DNA of 64,000 nucleotides from Margaritifera margaritifera (Eukaryota; Mollusca; Bivalvia; Unionida; Margaritiferidae). Position 1 is the first letter of the stretch. Every line of letters begins with the position of its first letter. The stretch lies in the NCBI GenBank assembly GCA_029931535.1, contig JAQPZY010001664.1, positions 5,858,501 through 5,922,500 on the forward strand, in the 5' to 3' direction. The position numbers and the translations under genes are program-made. This document shows, one piece after another, positions 36,480 through 48,810 of this stretch. The notes under the pieces are model-generated. The model saw only the letters and a program-made list of their open reading frames with translations, was not told the DNA's origin and made no database searches.

Positions 36480-37050
36480 ACACTCTTTCATTTAATAACT
36501 CAATAATTACTCGTTACTCATTCTTTTACTCCCTTCCTCGCATATCTCTAAATTATTTTAAGTAAATTCAAGATAACCTGCAAGATAACTTGCAAGATGA
36601 TCCATGATAAAATCTTAAATGAAAATAAGTCTACTTAAAAGATAGCTTGGAATCCACTTAAAATCATGAGATAAATCACTCTCTCCAAGGCAACGTTTAC
36701 TCATTACTCCATAGTTTACTCTAAACTAGGGTTCCTTTCTTTACTACAATGACTTCACTTTTTTTTAGAAGCCGATTAATTTCTTAATCGAAAATTTATA
36801 TTTTCTTGGATGTATCTCCAGATATTCTATTAAATAAGGAAAAATATTCGATACACAAAGAAAAGATTAATAATAAGAGCGTTTAACGAAACATGATAAA
36901 ATTACTAAAAATAATAAATCTCTGAGTAAAAACATTACTCAGCTTTTAAGTTTTGCTAACTTAAGCAAACATCAGGCTCTCTATTATAAAAGGAATAAAA
37001 TATGCCTCCAATATATTCGGTTACTTGACAACAGATACTCTTGGAACGGC
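36480..37050. other. AT-rich DNA without recognisable coding
   Basis: If the integrase at 37051 once had its catalytic domain upstream, it should lie here. I could not find DDE-type motifs, so it is deleted or decayed beyond recognition. Confidence 0.4.
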
Positions 37051-37380
37051 GAAATTGAAAGTTTCTGAAAGAGTCAGAATTTCATAATAAAAAACATTTT
37101 TTGCAAAGTGCTACCTTCCTAACTTTATAGAGGAAATGTTTAAAATCAGGCAAGTAATTTTAGGTGATCCAGTCGTGTACAAACTGGAAGATTTTAGTAA
37201 AAATGAAAAGGAGGGCATGTTTTACGAACAAAATATTTCTCTCTACAACAAATAATAGGACATAAACAAAATAAAAAAATAAATGTGAACACCTAAAGAA
37301 TGAACGGTAATAAAGTATGTATGCTTTAAATGGAAAGGATACAATGAATCCTTTAACAATTGGAAACCAGCTGAAATATT
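37051..37380 (+). pseudogene. C-terminal end of a Polinton/Maverick integrase with chromodomain
   Basis: Plus-strand remnant. LKVSERVRIS is near 37055 and IEEMFKIRQVILGDPVVYKL near 37130-37190. It is followed by EGMFYEQNIS (the position of the usual 'GTFYEQEL') and, after a frameshift, CFKWKGYNESFNNWKPAEI at about 37320-37378. The order of an SH3-like tail followed by a chromodomain is typical of Maverick-type integrases (the 'F54H12.3' class of transposon-derived proteins), which insert the element into host DNA. Catalytic residues are not visible. The strand is the same as the left polymerase remnant. Confidence 0.8.
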
Positions 37381-37399
37381 GTGCAGTTAACTAAATGTC

Positions 37400-38620
37400 A
37401 GAAGTAGACCTTCTCTCGAATTTCTCTCAAAGAAGGTGTAGCAAGTAAACCATAAACTATGCATTTTCGTTGCCAATTTCTTTACTGTGTACAATTTGAA
37501 CGCATCCATAAAAACTACTGTCATTTAGAATTACCATAAACTTAGCCGAAATCAGTTAATAAGGGAAGCATTTTTACACCATACGGATGAAGTAAAATCC
37601 AATACATCTTTCTCAGTGGTAGGTACAGATTTTGAAGATACAGTTATCACAGAACTATCATTTGGCATCAAGTAGTGATTGAAAATAAACTACATAAATA
37701 AGTGGTTAAATAGTTCAAATATACCAGAGTTAGTGACATCAGTTAAAAAAATTTATGTTCATTTTTAAATACGAAGACTGTTATCAAAATGTAAAAGACA
37801 TTTACTTGGTGAGGATACATTTAATCTACCCAACAGTAGCATAGATCTGAAGCATTTAATCTGATCTACAACAAATTAAAAAATTCCACGAATGGATATA
37901 TATCAAAGGTAAGAGTAAAACAGTTAGAGACGATAATATGTATTCACCATCCCATAATTTTAAACAATACTGTTTGTTACCTCAAAAAGTAAATAGACAG
38001 GAATAGAAATAATTATAAATAATTTAATTAAAAAACTGTGTGGCTTTGCATGGTGTTGGTACTGGATACGGTTTCCGTATTCTTATGAAGGCGAAGAAAC
38101 AGGTGGGACATACTATTTTTTTTAAAACAAACATTTACGATCTGACAGAAGAAGTAATAGCAAGAATAAACCACATCATTATGAGTGATGTAATCTGCAC
38201 ATTAGGTGCACAAGTTAACAAAATAAAACAAGCATTACTCAGTCTCTTTTCAATGCTCAAGACATTGTTTATAATGTATTAATGGAACTAATACTCAGTG
38301 AAGAATATTACAATCAGATGAAAACATCATAAGAAGTTACAAAAAAAAAAGCTTCAGGAATGAATTTAGATTACGTTGCTGGTGGTAATGCGATCCGATA
38401 CCCGGACGTTGAAATGACACAGAACAATTTAAAAATGTAAAACACAATATTAACCGTGAAATGAAGAAACACTGATATGTGTTGATACTAGTGATTGCGG
38501 GAGCTATAGTGTACTTTTTAAAGTAACCGCGCAGCGGCAAAACCTGAGTGAAGGATGGAGTCGTGCCAGGGGTAACATGCATCAGAGGTGCAACGGGGCA
38601 CAAGAACAATTAGGAATTCC
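37400..38620 (+). pseudogene. Unidentified Polinton-associated remnants downstream of the integrase
   Basis: Broken plus-strand frames follow the integrase. The best, at 38040-38340, contains FKTNIYDLTEEVIARINHII, then VNKIKQALLSLF, then VLMELILSEEYYNQMK and SGMNLDYVAGGNAI, spread over one or two frameshifts. Helical composition and position suggest a structural or accessory element gene, but I cannot match it to a known capsid, protease or ATPase family. Confidence 0.35.
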
Positions 38621-38899
38621 TAATTTTGCTTGATTCTTTATCTACAACTGTAATATAATGTAAATAACAAACCCACCAATGCCAAAACAAGTAATATAAC
38701 GTGATCAGCTATAAAGGAAAGAAACTGACCAACACTCTTTAACAAATAAGTTCTCACACTAGCAATAATACAAAGTATTTGCTACTGCTACTCTTTTCTC
38801 TAACTCAAAGAAAATAATTAGCTAATTTATCCAAGCCTTTTTTATTATGTCAAAAATTATTAGCTTGGAGTACTTGGCGTATGAATATGAGTAGGTGAA

Positions 38900-40135
38900 T
38901 TAGGAGCTTGAGGTGAAACAGAGGTAGAGGTAGAAAAAATAATACTTTATTTTACCAAACTTATTATAGACATGTACTATTGAATAGTCATTACAATCAT
39001 TGTCGCTAAAGCATCCCTTGTTACACGTTTCTCTATGAACAATCTTTCCAATCTTTCGCCTAATGGTGATTTTCTTCAACATTTTTTTTAAAAGTCTTGC
39101 AATATTTTCTTTAAAAGTTCACTCTGCTAAATGTCCAACTAATTGTGCCCTTATTCTTTCATTTCCAAATTTGCTTGCGTGTAAGCTTTTTTGTTTTGAT
39201 CTCTTTCATTGCTGATCACTTTTCAAACACTTCAATATGTTTCTAATACATTTCAGCAGCAGATTTCGTAGATTGTATATACATAACCCATTTTTTTTCC
39301 TCTTGTACAGTCAATAATCTTATCACTGCAGGTGGAGTTCTCCACTTTGAATTTTTTCGTTTTAAAAATCTATGAATATTTTGCGCTTTCAATAACTGTT
39401 AATCAAACGGTTCAATTATGTCTATTGTGGGCATCTCAACTTGTATTGGCCGTCTGATGGTAACTGTTGGTTCTTATCGATATTTAGGTTGTCTTCCTTC
39501 GATTGTAGGAAATATATCTCTTGAATATGCAATGTTAACAAACGGTTTTGAACCGATGATGTTAAATAAATATCTGGCTGCTATTCTAGCTTTATGTAAA
39601 TCATTACCATTTTTCTGTTTATCTTCAGATCCAGCTTTTAGTTTGCTTTCAGACAAAATGTCTCCTGGTCTGTTTCTTTGTGACATTTGTACATTGTTTC
39701 CATATATGTAATAAAGGTATAATGTGTTGTCTTCAATTCTAGAATCATCAGCTGATGTTGCACATTATATATATTTAAATTACGTATGACGTCTTTTGTG
39801 CATCTATTAATTATTTCTCCTGGAAGATTTCATTGAGGAGTTTAAAAACATCCTATTGAAAGACTAGAGTCCTTAAAATATGAATCTATCTTTTGAATGT
39901 ATTCATCTTTCGTGCAATCTTCAGGACTTTCGTAAGTTTCAAAATCTTAAAAAAACGCACACTACCTTGTGCCATTATTCTGGTATTAAATAGCAAAGAT
40001 TTTATGATTGATAATGGAGTCATCTCAAGAAATAGTTGAGATTGTTTGATGCAAAGCAGCGAATCAATTATCTCCAGCATTTGAAGAGTACAAACAGGAA
40101 TTGAACATAGATGAAAGCATGTTGTATCCAAATAT
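38900..40135 (-). pseudogene. Unidentified minus-strand frames
   Basis: The minus strand at 39686-39280 stays largely open with one stop and reads basic sequence such as DLHKARIAARYLF and KRKNSKWRTPPAVIRLLTVQ. A frame at 39082-38900 has a small Cys cluster (ETCNKGCFSDNDCND), and a third frame lies at 40131-39886. The opposite strand is also open over 39418-39711, so strand choice is tentative. Probably decayed element genes. Confidence 0.3.
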
Positions 40136-41776
40136 GAGTATAGAGTTTACTGCTGCATGGTTAACAGAGTTAATAATATTTTTTGTTTCGCTTGATATTT
40201 TTTCATCGGTAAAAGCCATGCTGTTTATTACTTGAAAATATTAAAGCATTTCAGGGATCGGGTTACAAGATACAGACATTGTTTTATGTTTTTGTTTTAC
40301 TTCGAACAGGCTTTGCTCTATACGTGTGCCGTACGCACAGCTTTGCCGCTGTGATTTGCTTGATTGCTCGTTTTCAAGCATCCTTTACAACGTTCTTAAA
40401 GATGTCAATAGATCCACTATCAAATATGAATATTGGAGAAATAACAAACGAATTATTCTCACTTGGTCAGTTCACAAGAGATTCCTTGACATCACACGGG
40501 TTATCACCTAACAAAATTACCCATGTACAAACAAAATCAAACTTGCATTGTTAAGTACTTGAACTCTTTTGACTAATAAATATCATAGATTATACCTGCC
40601 ATACACGTCGACGTAAACGAAAACGAACATCAACACAATTTATCATTCAACATAAAAATCCGCTCTTGAGGTTGCATATAAGATGCTTATGAAAAAATTA
40701 TTAAAGTTTCCAAAAGGTCCACCATTAAAATGTATATTAAAAAGGTCTATGAGCTGTTTATTTTAGTTTCTTTTAGCAAGGTCACAATTGGCTACCTCAT
40801 AGCTAATGGGTTATTAGTAGGTAAAATTGTTACTCTGTAAATGACTACGTCTGGAGCACGGTACAACATTTCTGTTTTGAAAACAAGCCAAAGAAAATGC
40901 TAAAATACAAAATGCAACACTACAACCTAAAACATCAACAGAGTCAATAAAATCAGTTACCGTTCCAAACTCTAAGTTGGCTCTTTCCAGTATATAAATA
41001 GCATGCTCAAAGCACATAATTTATCATTAGATAAATGAGTGAAAAAGTATCAAGGACACGTCCTTTATATTCTACACTGCTGATAAACAATACTGGTATT
41101 AATTCGCAGGTGGCGATAAAGTCCACAACGTGGAGCACACCTGAGCTTCGCTTCTCGTATGTTTAGACTGCAACAAATTAACCAGATTCAAATGATTTAC
41201 TCACTGAGATCTAACACAATAGAGATGTTAACAAAATTGAAAGTAGTGTATACAAAAAATGATCTACAACAAAATGTTTGAAAACATGATGAAATAGTAA
41301 TATCTGTCGTTAGTAAGTTGAACAGTATTGACGACATGATAAGCCAAGAAAGAGGTAACAGTGAAATATATCATGAAGACTTTTTATTACATTTTATCAT
41401 CAACGAGCACAACTGACATAGAGAGATAAAAAGTGGAATGAGGAAATAAAATAAGCAATACAAACAGCCATGACATAGAAGAATTGAAAACAAAAACTTA
41501 TTCGAGGAAGGACAAAAATGAAGGAGAAAGAGTTTGGAGAACATAAATTCTATAATCGTTATAACAAGGAAGGCATTAAGCCATTCGCTGAGAAAGGATA
41601 GAAGTTGAACAAGAAACTGTAACTCTTGGCTGTTTAAACTTCTTCTATTCAATAGAAAATTACATAACAATCGACGGACTCCCTAAGAAAGAAGTTTATC
41701 ATAAGAATCCAATTAAAAACAGAAATAGTAATCTATCAATATCGATGCAAAGAATATTATTTTTGTTTTGCATTAC
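40136..41776. other. Decayed AT-rich sequence, probably Polinton-derived
   Basis: Overlapping short frames on both strands (for example plus 40279-40554, minus 41017-40814 and minus 41670-41371). Plus-strand text near 41165-41350 reads helix-rich sequence with IEMLTKLKVVYTKNDL. No family is recognised. Confidence 0.3.
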
Positions 41777-42528
41777 TGTTATGTATGATGTTTATATAAT
41801 ATTATAAATATTTTAGGAAATTATAAATGTTTCTTCACTTTAATATTTGCTTAAATCTTAATGTTTATCAGGAAAAACATGTTTAACTAGTGTCCTTGAA
41901 TTAAGTTGTTTTGATCAATATGTTTTCTCAATTTGAAGGTCAAGGTTGATTGTTGTTTACAAGTAAAAATTCCATTAAGATGACTCATATTCTAGAACAT
42001 TCTGTCATGTGACCAATCTTTATATATATCATGTTTGGTGGACATTTTTTCAGTTTTGACATTACCATCAGTCTTGTAAAGAGCTATTACAGTTGTGAAA
42101 ATTCATTCCAAATTCTAAGAGAGGAATTATTTTAAATATTCATTGGATTATAACAGTGCTCATAAACTTTTGGATTTTGGATTTTTAATTGACAATTTTG
42201 GAATTTATGTGAACTTATTCAGAGATTTTGGAATACTTCATTTTGACTTCAGCACATCAAGATTTCTAGTACATCAGGACTTTGGAGACCATTAGCACAT
42301 CATAACATTCAAGGACACAGCCGTGAATTCGGAACATTCTATATTTAGGACTTGTGATTAGAACAATCATTCTTATTGGTTTATAGGGATTTCAAAACAC
42401 ATTACTGTAAGTGACTTTTTGATTTTTCATTTTAATTATCTAGTAATAAATTGCTTGTTGATTTTTACTTGATTTGTTGGTTTCACTTTCTTTCTGTTAC
42501 ATTTTTCTTAGACCATAGAGTCGTAACA
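41777..42528. mobile_element. Solo LTR of an LTR retrotransposon (Ty3/Gypsy-like)
   Basis: A 752-bp block starts TGTTATG and ends CGTAACA. These termini are short inverted repeats (TGTTA/TAACA) with the TG...CA rule. It is flanked by a perfect 5-bp duplication ATTAC (41772-41776 and 42529-42533). A TATA-like stretch lies near 42021-42030 and an AATAAA near 42444, compatible with LTR promoter and polyadenylation functions. No second LTR or gag-pol is present. Five-base duplication is usual for Ty3/Gypsy and some BEL elements, so the superfamily call is inference. Confidence 0.8.
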
Positions 42529-42986
42529 ATTACAATATTTCTGATGAATTGAAAAGCAATATATCATCTTATATTAATGACAAAGAGAAAATCACGATTG
42601 TTTTAATTTTTGCTGGATCTTGCAACATCAAGACGTAAAAGAAAAAATCAAAGAAGGTATAACTGGTTAAGAAGTTAGCGAAGTAGTTATTCGCGTTGAA
42701 TGTTTAAAATAGAAACTCTTTTCTTCATTTGTGTTAAACCAGATATGTTCTGAGTTTGGTAGTCACTACTGTAATATAACTTGATGTTATCATTCATGTC
42801 ACTGTAAAAGTTTTCTGTCTAAATACAAATGGATACAGAAGTTGCATGAGTCATTAGTTCTCTCATTCTATCGCCATACTTGTTTTAAACTTGCAGTTAA
42901 CATCATACATGAGCTATTTAGATAATTCTAATGCTGCCAATCAACTCTGAAGTGATTTTAACTTAATCTTTATGCTTTTTTTTAAA

Positions 42987-45670
42987 CTAACAGTATGTCA
43001 TCGTCAATAATTGTTCTCCTTGCAAATTATAAAAATTTGATAAAGGTATTTTCGTCTCCAAATATTTCAGCAGTAGTTCTTTTCCTGATATTCCCATTTG
43101 TTTACCAAATAAGGAGTTGTTGATGAATTTAAAGAATTTATCAAAATCATTTGAAGCCTTTTGTCTTAGATTTGTATTCACTTTACTGCACGATTTTACC
43201 CGTTGTTGTTGTTCAACTCTCTGCATTGTTTCCGTTCTAAACTAAACTGTATGTAAAGCCTTACATTTCTATTGTGTATAACGTATTTATCTTTGTCTTC
43301 AATATTCCTAACAGTTTTGGTACAGTTGCTTTCTGTACCATTGTAATCATTTATCAACTTCTTTTGCACGCAAGATAAAGGAATATAAGCTGGAAATATT
43401 GTCTCCGAATCTAATGGATAGTCCTTAATATAGTCGTGTAAATATTATGGAATATCGAAATTCAATTGTAACATGCCACCAGTAACATCATTGTCACCTA
43501 GTATTTCAGACATATTTTCTTCTATCGATTTAAAATATTCCTCAGTTGCCGATCTGAAGTTTGTTTTCTAACCGGCATGTATTTAGACATTCCCCATTAA
43601 TAAAGACTGTTATAAACTAGGTGTATAATGAATGACATTGACCTTTCGTACTCATCATCATGTCCTATCTTACAATCTGTTGAGTAGTATTCACAATTTG
43701 GGTTGTCGTATCTATGCGGTATCATGCTAATTACACCTTGCATTTCTCTCTCAATCACAAGGAACATATCATAGTCTGCAAAAGTTCTGATTCTAAACCT
43801 GATATCGGTGATGAGGCATCATGTCCTAATCCAGGAGCACTGTAATAATGAGCATGGTAATTTTTCATACAGACAATACAAAATTCTTCTAAAATGTCAC
43901 ATATAATCAATTCCTATTTTCTCGCATATTTGTAATGAAGATCTCCAGGTTAAGATGTTTATTGACATCCTGAGAGTACTGGTTAGAGTCATTTGATATT
44001 CTTGAATAGTTAAGATGAGTAGAACGTTTCTATTGAATGTATAGCTGTTTCATTAAACATTTCAAAACTGTCCATGGATTCACATGAATAAATGCCTTAC
44101 CTCAAATATTTAGACTGCATATTTGTAATCTGTTTCAGTCTTTTTGTGCATTGTTCATCGCATAATGTTTTGCCAGCAATCTTATAGATTGTGACACGAA
44201 TCTAAAGCTATCAACAACCTAATTGTCCGTTTAACTGTTATTTATTTTCCTTCTATCATTAGCTCATCAGCAATGAAATCCTTACTTAATGAAATATATT
44301 TTACATCGTTGTTGGGTATAATGTTTACATCGTCTGGATAATTTTAAATCAATGTCGTAATACACATATGACTGTCATATCATAAGAAGTTATGAATGAA
44401 CAATGATATGCATTTTGGATAGTTGTAATTCAGATTACATTCGTCATGTTAAAACGTATTTCATCTTCTTCTGAGAACACCAAAAGGTTTTCGGTCCTAA
44501 TTATTACTACACTAGTCTTGAAAATTGGTACGGCACACCGTACAATACTTTAATACTATAAGTACCTATGTTAACTATTGGTTTGTATCTCTTGTGGAGT
44601 AATTCGATTTACAAACGGAACCCTGATGGAATGTGTTTGGCTGTTTTCATTTTTCAGGATTGTTCCGTATACTCTCTGTACGAGCAGGACACTTATTGAC
44701 CATGTTCCTTCAGCACACTTCATACCTCAGGCACACGTTGTCTCTTGCACGAGAATATATTGATTTCTGTCTCTATTTCGGCGACGCATACCATTGGCAG
44801 TGCAGCAAAGGTGCAATTTGTCTCTGGCACGATTGTAGTCTACCTTCTTCAGGCCTTATTTCTATCGAATTATATATACTGTTATCTTTTGTATGCTGAT
44901 AATTTTTTCTGGTGTATTATAAAATTCAAGCAATTATTTTACAGATATATTTCTGTCTGTGATATCGATTTATCTGTGATGCAGCAATTTTGCAAAATCG
45001 GTTATTCCAGTGGTAAATTCCACTTCTGTAGCCATAAGGTCCATCATACTGAAATAAAATTAACATGTCCACATGTATTTCCCTCTTTCTTTTATGTATT
45101 CTGTCAGGATTGATGTTGTTTATCTCCATAGCGCTGTTTTTTCCTTCCCTTATTTCATAGGCATTTACGTATATACCAAATTCATTTTCAAATAATAAAC
45201 AATATCTTGAAATTTTACCAGAAATAGTTTAAACAAATGAATATCTTTATCTAAATTGATTTTGTACGTTGATGCAAGCGTTTTGTTCTTAACTCATCTA
45301 GGCAGATCGATGTGTGCGCGTGTGTGTGTGTGTATGTATGTGTGTGTGTTTGTGTGCGTGTGTGCAACGTTAACTATTCAAACCTGTTAAACATCCATTT
45401 TGCGCTTTTGCGTATTTTTTGTCCACATTTTGTATGTAACATGTCAAAAAATGTTTAATGACATTATCAATTTCACTTCCTGTTCAATATATTTAGAAAC
45501 CTTGTCTTGAGGCACACATTTCTATACTCAACTCGCTCTAAAACCTGGATTGGTCGTTTTCTGAGTCTCATCTTTATTGCTAACTGTACTTTCATAGAAC
45601 CAAAATGTTGAATTTTTCTACTAATTATTTTCTTCAAATATGGTTCAATTTCATTGAAAAATTCATACAA
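42987..45670 (-). pseudogene. Degenerate Polinton/Maverick-type family B DNA polymerase, copy 2
   Basis: Minus-strand remnant read from 45670 downwards. An N-terminal segment (KIQHFGSMKVQLAIKMRLRK) is at 45670-45473 and YGPYGYRSG-like sequence near 45050. VVDSFRFVSQSI is near 44200 and HAHYYSAPGLGHDA near 43850. A 'REMQ/VISMIPHRYD' region is near 43740 and YLHDYIKDYPLDSETIFPAY near 43420. KYVIHNRNVRLYIQFSL is near 43270, and the motif-B-type FFKFINNSLFGKQM at about 43160-43115. The sequence stops being recognisable just after this motif, so the catalytic motif C and C-terminus are missing. It is the same family as the copy at 30900-33110 but oppositely oriented, and the two face each other. 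Confidence 0.85.
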
Positions 45671-45897
45671 ATCTTCATTGTTATGCCGTAAAGTTTATAT
45701 TCCTTTAAATTTCTCTTCAATGAACCTTTAAGTCATTTGGTGATAATTCAGTTGTCATTTTGCTTAATTAATACCTCTAAATTCTGTTCTACTTTTAAAA
45801 CGTATTAAAGGTGATTGATTGTTTTTCTAACTAGGTTTGGTCTTGGTTAATCGATTATAGAAGTCTTCATTTTGATTTATTGAAGTAAGAAAAATTT

Positions 45898-45900
<3 letters not shown>

Positions 45901-45953
<53 letters not shown>
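45901..45953. repeat. (AT)n microsatellite
   Basis: About 53 bp of pure AT repeat just outside the second polymerase remnant. Confidence 0.95.
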
Positions 45954-45955
<2 letters not shown>

Positions 45956-46790
45956 CTATTTTAATTTATTTAACTGGAATTATTTCAATATTTATTTTAG
46001 AAGTAATTCATTAGATATGTGAACAATACTAATATATTTAACTTTTGGAATAAACTGTTAGCAAAAGCCAAGCCTGATGAGTGGGTTTTAGCCTTGCTGA
46101 TATTTAAGTTTCCCAGCAATCGGGGAACATAAACTGAATCGCAACCACCAGTTTCGCACCCAGTCACCAGTGTCAACCGCTTCGGAGGCAGGCTCACACG
46201 AGACCTTTTCAACTCCATGTGACCACTGAGATTACATCCTCAATAGTTGTTCGGCTAAACACCCTAACTGCTTGCAGAATCTCGCGTATCCCAGGTCTGC
46301 AGTCCAAAATGTGGCTAACCCACAGATCACCAGGGCATTCCCTCAGCTATTTATACATACATCGTCGATTTATCTATAATCTTTACCTATGTTGCAGTTC
46401 ATTTTGATGGAGTACTAAATTTGCATTTTTGTACTGATGCTATAAATATCTGTAATCATACCAAATGCAATGTTTTCCGAAAGCACAGTGAACGGAACTA
46501 GCTCGCAATAGCCAACATATAACAGATTTGTTTCCCTTTCTGTCTATTAAAACCGTGTCAGCAGCATTCATAATCTCCATTTATTGTACTAGTACAATTT
46601 CAAAATCAGTTGCCGAGAGATTGTTTCTTAACTTTGACTCAGTGCAGTGTATTAAAGTATTTGAGGAAAGCATTAACACGTCATGCAAACTTATAATGTC
46701 TGCAACTTGATTAGAATCTAACGCAATTATTGTCTTGCTAATGGTTTAGACTAGAGTCTATTCTAACGTATTTATTTACTGTAATAATAC
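45954..46790. other. No gene; probable dispersed repeat at ~46040-46330
   Basis: The block at 46040-46330 is GC-richer than its flanks ('agcctgatgagtgggtttta', 'cagcaatcggggaacataaa', 'ccgcttcggaggcaggctca') and looks like a transposon fragment. Frames on both strands over it are not convincing genes. Confidence 0.4.
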
Positions 46791-46894
46791 CTTGTGGCAG
46801 CCGTTGCAATTACTTTGTCATCATAGGTGACCTGAATGAAGCTTCTCTTCGGCTTGTCTGGACTAGTAGAAAAAACCGAAGGGCATTTATACAC
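46791..46894 (-). CDS. Probable internal coding exon of an unrecognised gene
   Basis: Minus-strand exon of 104 nt with a strong acceptor (TTTCTTTTTCAG after a long pyrimidine tract) at 46895 and a donor ACAAG|GTATTA at 46790. It enters in phase 0 and reads 34 codons, including VYKCPSVFSTSPDKPKR and FIQVTYDDKVIATAAT, then leaves with two bases. The peptide has alternating beta-type hydrophobicity and is clearly not low complexity. The exit phase fits the exon at 12690-12802 on the same strand, which would make a 34-kb intron containing all the Polinton-like material. The family is not recognised. Confidence 0.55.
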
Positions 46895-47322
46895 CTGAAA
46901 AAGAAAAAAAAAATACTGTGCATTTAATTGAATTATCAAAATAAATCTTCAATGGAAAAAGAAAATATATTTCATCTATATTATTAAATATACATATAGT
47001 AATGTTATCAGAAAAAAAGACTATACAAATATTGAATTTCGATCTAAGTTATATATAGACTGGACATTTTACTGCAAAATGAAATTCATATTTTATGACA
47101 TAAATACCATACAGAAGAACAAATCTATAATATCTCTCCTGTGTTTTTACATTATTTCTTCTATCTCTATTGCTAAAGTATGTCTCTAACATCTCAATCT
47201 AGACAGAGCAACTCCAAATTTAAAGGGTATGTCTGATACCGAATAATTGTCTTCAATTAAATCTGTTTTTAAAGTTTTATATAGCTTTAACTTTCTATTT
47301 CATTCATTTCTGAATGCCAGTT

Positions 47323-47405
47323 TTGAAAAGCTATACATTGTAATCTGTCTCTACAGTGTGTAAAAATAAGCTATACATTGTAATCTGTCTCTACAGTGTG
47401 TACAA
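47323..47405. repeat. Near-perfect 41-bp tandem duplication
   Basis: Two copies of 'aagctatacattgtaatctg' plus 'tctctacagtgtgta.aaata', differing by about one base. Confidence 0.9.
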
Positions 47406-47619
47406 ATAATGTGTGATAATGTACACCCTGATGTAACCTGACATCACCAAATTATTGTCTAAATAGAAAATTCTTTACATTAGTAGCCGAATTTATTCTT
47501 CCTATTTCATAAAGTGATTTTATTATTTAATAATATGCATTTGGGTTTCTAGATTCATCCATATTTAAAAATATATAAACAAAACTTGATACATCTAATC
47601 ATATAATTACGGACAATGG

Positions 47620-48810
47620 ATAACGACCCAACTCTTCCAATGCAGTAGCATTAGAAGTGTTTCTGTTCACTCTAAGAATACATTTACAAAAACTTATTTG
47701 AACATTTTTAATACAAGGAATATACTCATATCCCCATATTTCAGATGCATATAACAGTTGGTAAAACCATGTGGTCTAATAAGAAAAGCTATATACTGAC
47801 ATCTGTACATTGACATTTTGCAGCAAAATACGCTTAAATAGCCCCCACTGTCTTGTTTTCTTTACTAGCTAGCATAACATGGTTGTTGGTCCATTTCAAA
47901 GTGGAGGAAAATATTGTCCCAAGATATTAATAAAATGAAATGAAACAAAGTCAATAATGGCCTTTTTGTATAATACAAATTTTGAATCTTTCTTTAAAGC
48001 CCCCCCCCCCCCCCTCCTTCTAAAAAAGTTGTTTTTGGTTTGGATAGATTTACTTTCATCACATAATTATAGCAGAAGGTTTCGTGGATTTGGATTTCTC
48101 TTAAAAGAATATAACAGGGTCTATCAAATAGTAAAAATATCACCAGCGTAAAGTAGAGCACATATGTCACCTAATTTTGGATTAATTTGTATACCATTAG
48201 AAACATTCATTTTCAACCGATGCAAATATTCAATTACATACAGAATAAAAAGAGGAGTACTTAATATACATCCTTGGCGTGAACCAAGGAAAACATTGCA
48301 AGAATTCCGTTAAACCATTCTCAGTTTGTACACATGATTTAACTTCAGATACATAGACTGAATATTTTTAAAAAACAACATACGATGAAGTCCATATTTG
48401 TTAAAAATATAAAACAATAAACGATGCCGTACACAATCAAATGCTTTTGAAAAGTCAACAAAAAGGACAGTAACATTGCCCTTTAAAACATACTTCTGAA
48501 TGCAAGCATATAAAATGCATACATTATCTATTGTACAATATCCCTTCTATATCTGACTTGCTTTTCTAAGAACAATTCTCGATCATCTCCCCTCTGTATT
48601 ATTCTATCAATTTATAGTCTTTGTGGAAACATTTTACATAACCATTCAAAAGAAAATCCCACGATAAATATTGATCCTCTGTACTCCCACCCTAATCTGA
48701 TAGACAAATAATTCCTTCTCACCATGACTCTGGAAAATTACTTGCTTGAACAATTTGATTAAACACTAATGGCACTAGATGTATAAGTGCATTTACAACT
48801 ACCGTGTATC
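47620..48810 (-). mobile_element. Non-LTR retrotransposon reverse transcriptase, degenerate
   Basis: Read on the minus strand from 48810. A pre-RT segment (LIHLVPLVFNQIVQ..NFPESW) comes first, then RGDDRELFLEKQVRYRRDIV. The catalytic strand NVTVLFVDFSKAFDCVRHR lies at 48421-48480 and GSRQGCILSTPLFILY near 48260. LYAGDI, where YADD is expected, is near 48140, and the C-terminal QLLYASEIWGYEYIP..CKCILRV..ELGRYPL region is at 47620-47760. The catalytic box is mutated and several stops and a poly-C tract (48000-48014) interrupt it. The endonuclease domain was not found. This is the longest RT remnant in the window. Confidence 0.85.

Noticed and set aside
46010..46218. Minus-strand frame with VSLPPKRLTLVTGCETGG
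   Set aside because: Falls in a GC-shifted block that looks like a dispersed repeat; no splice sites.
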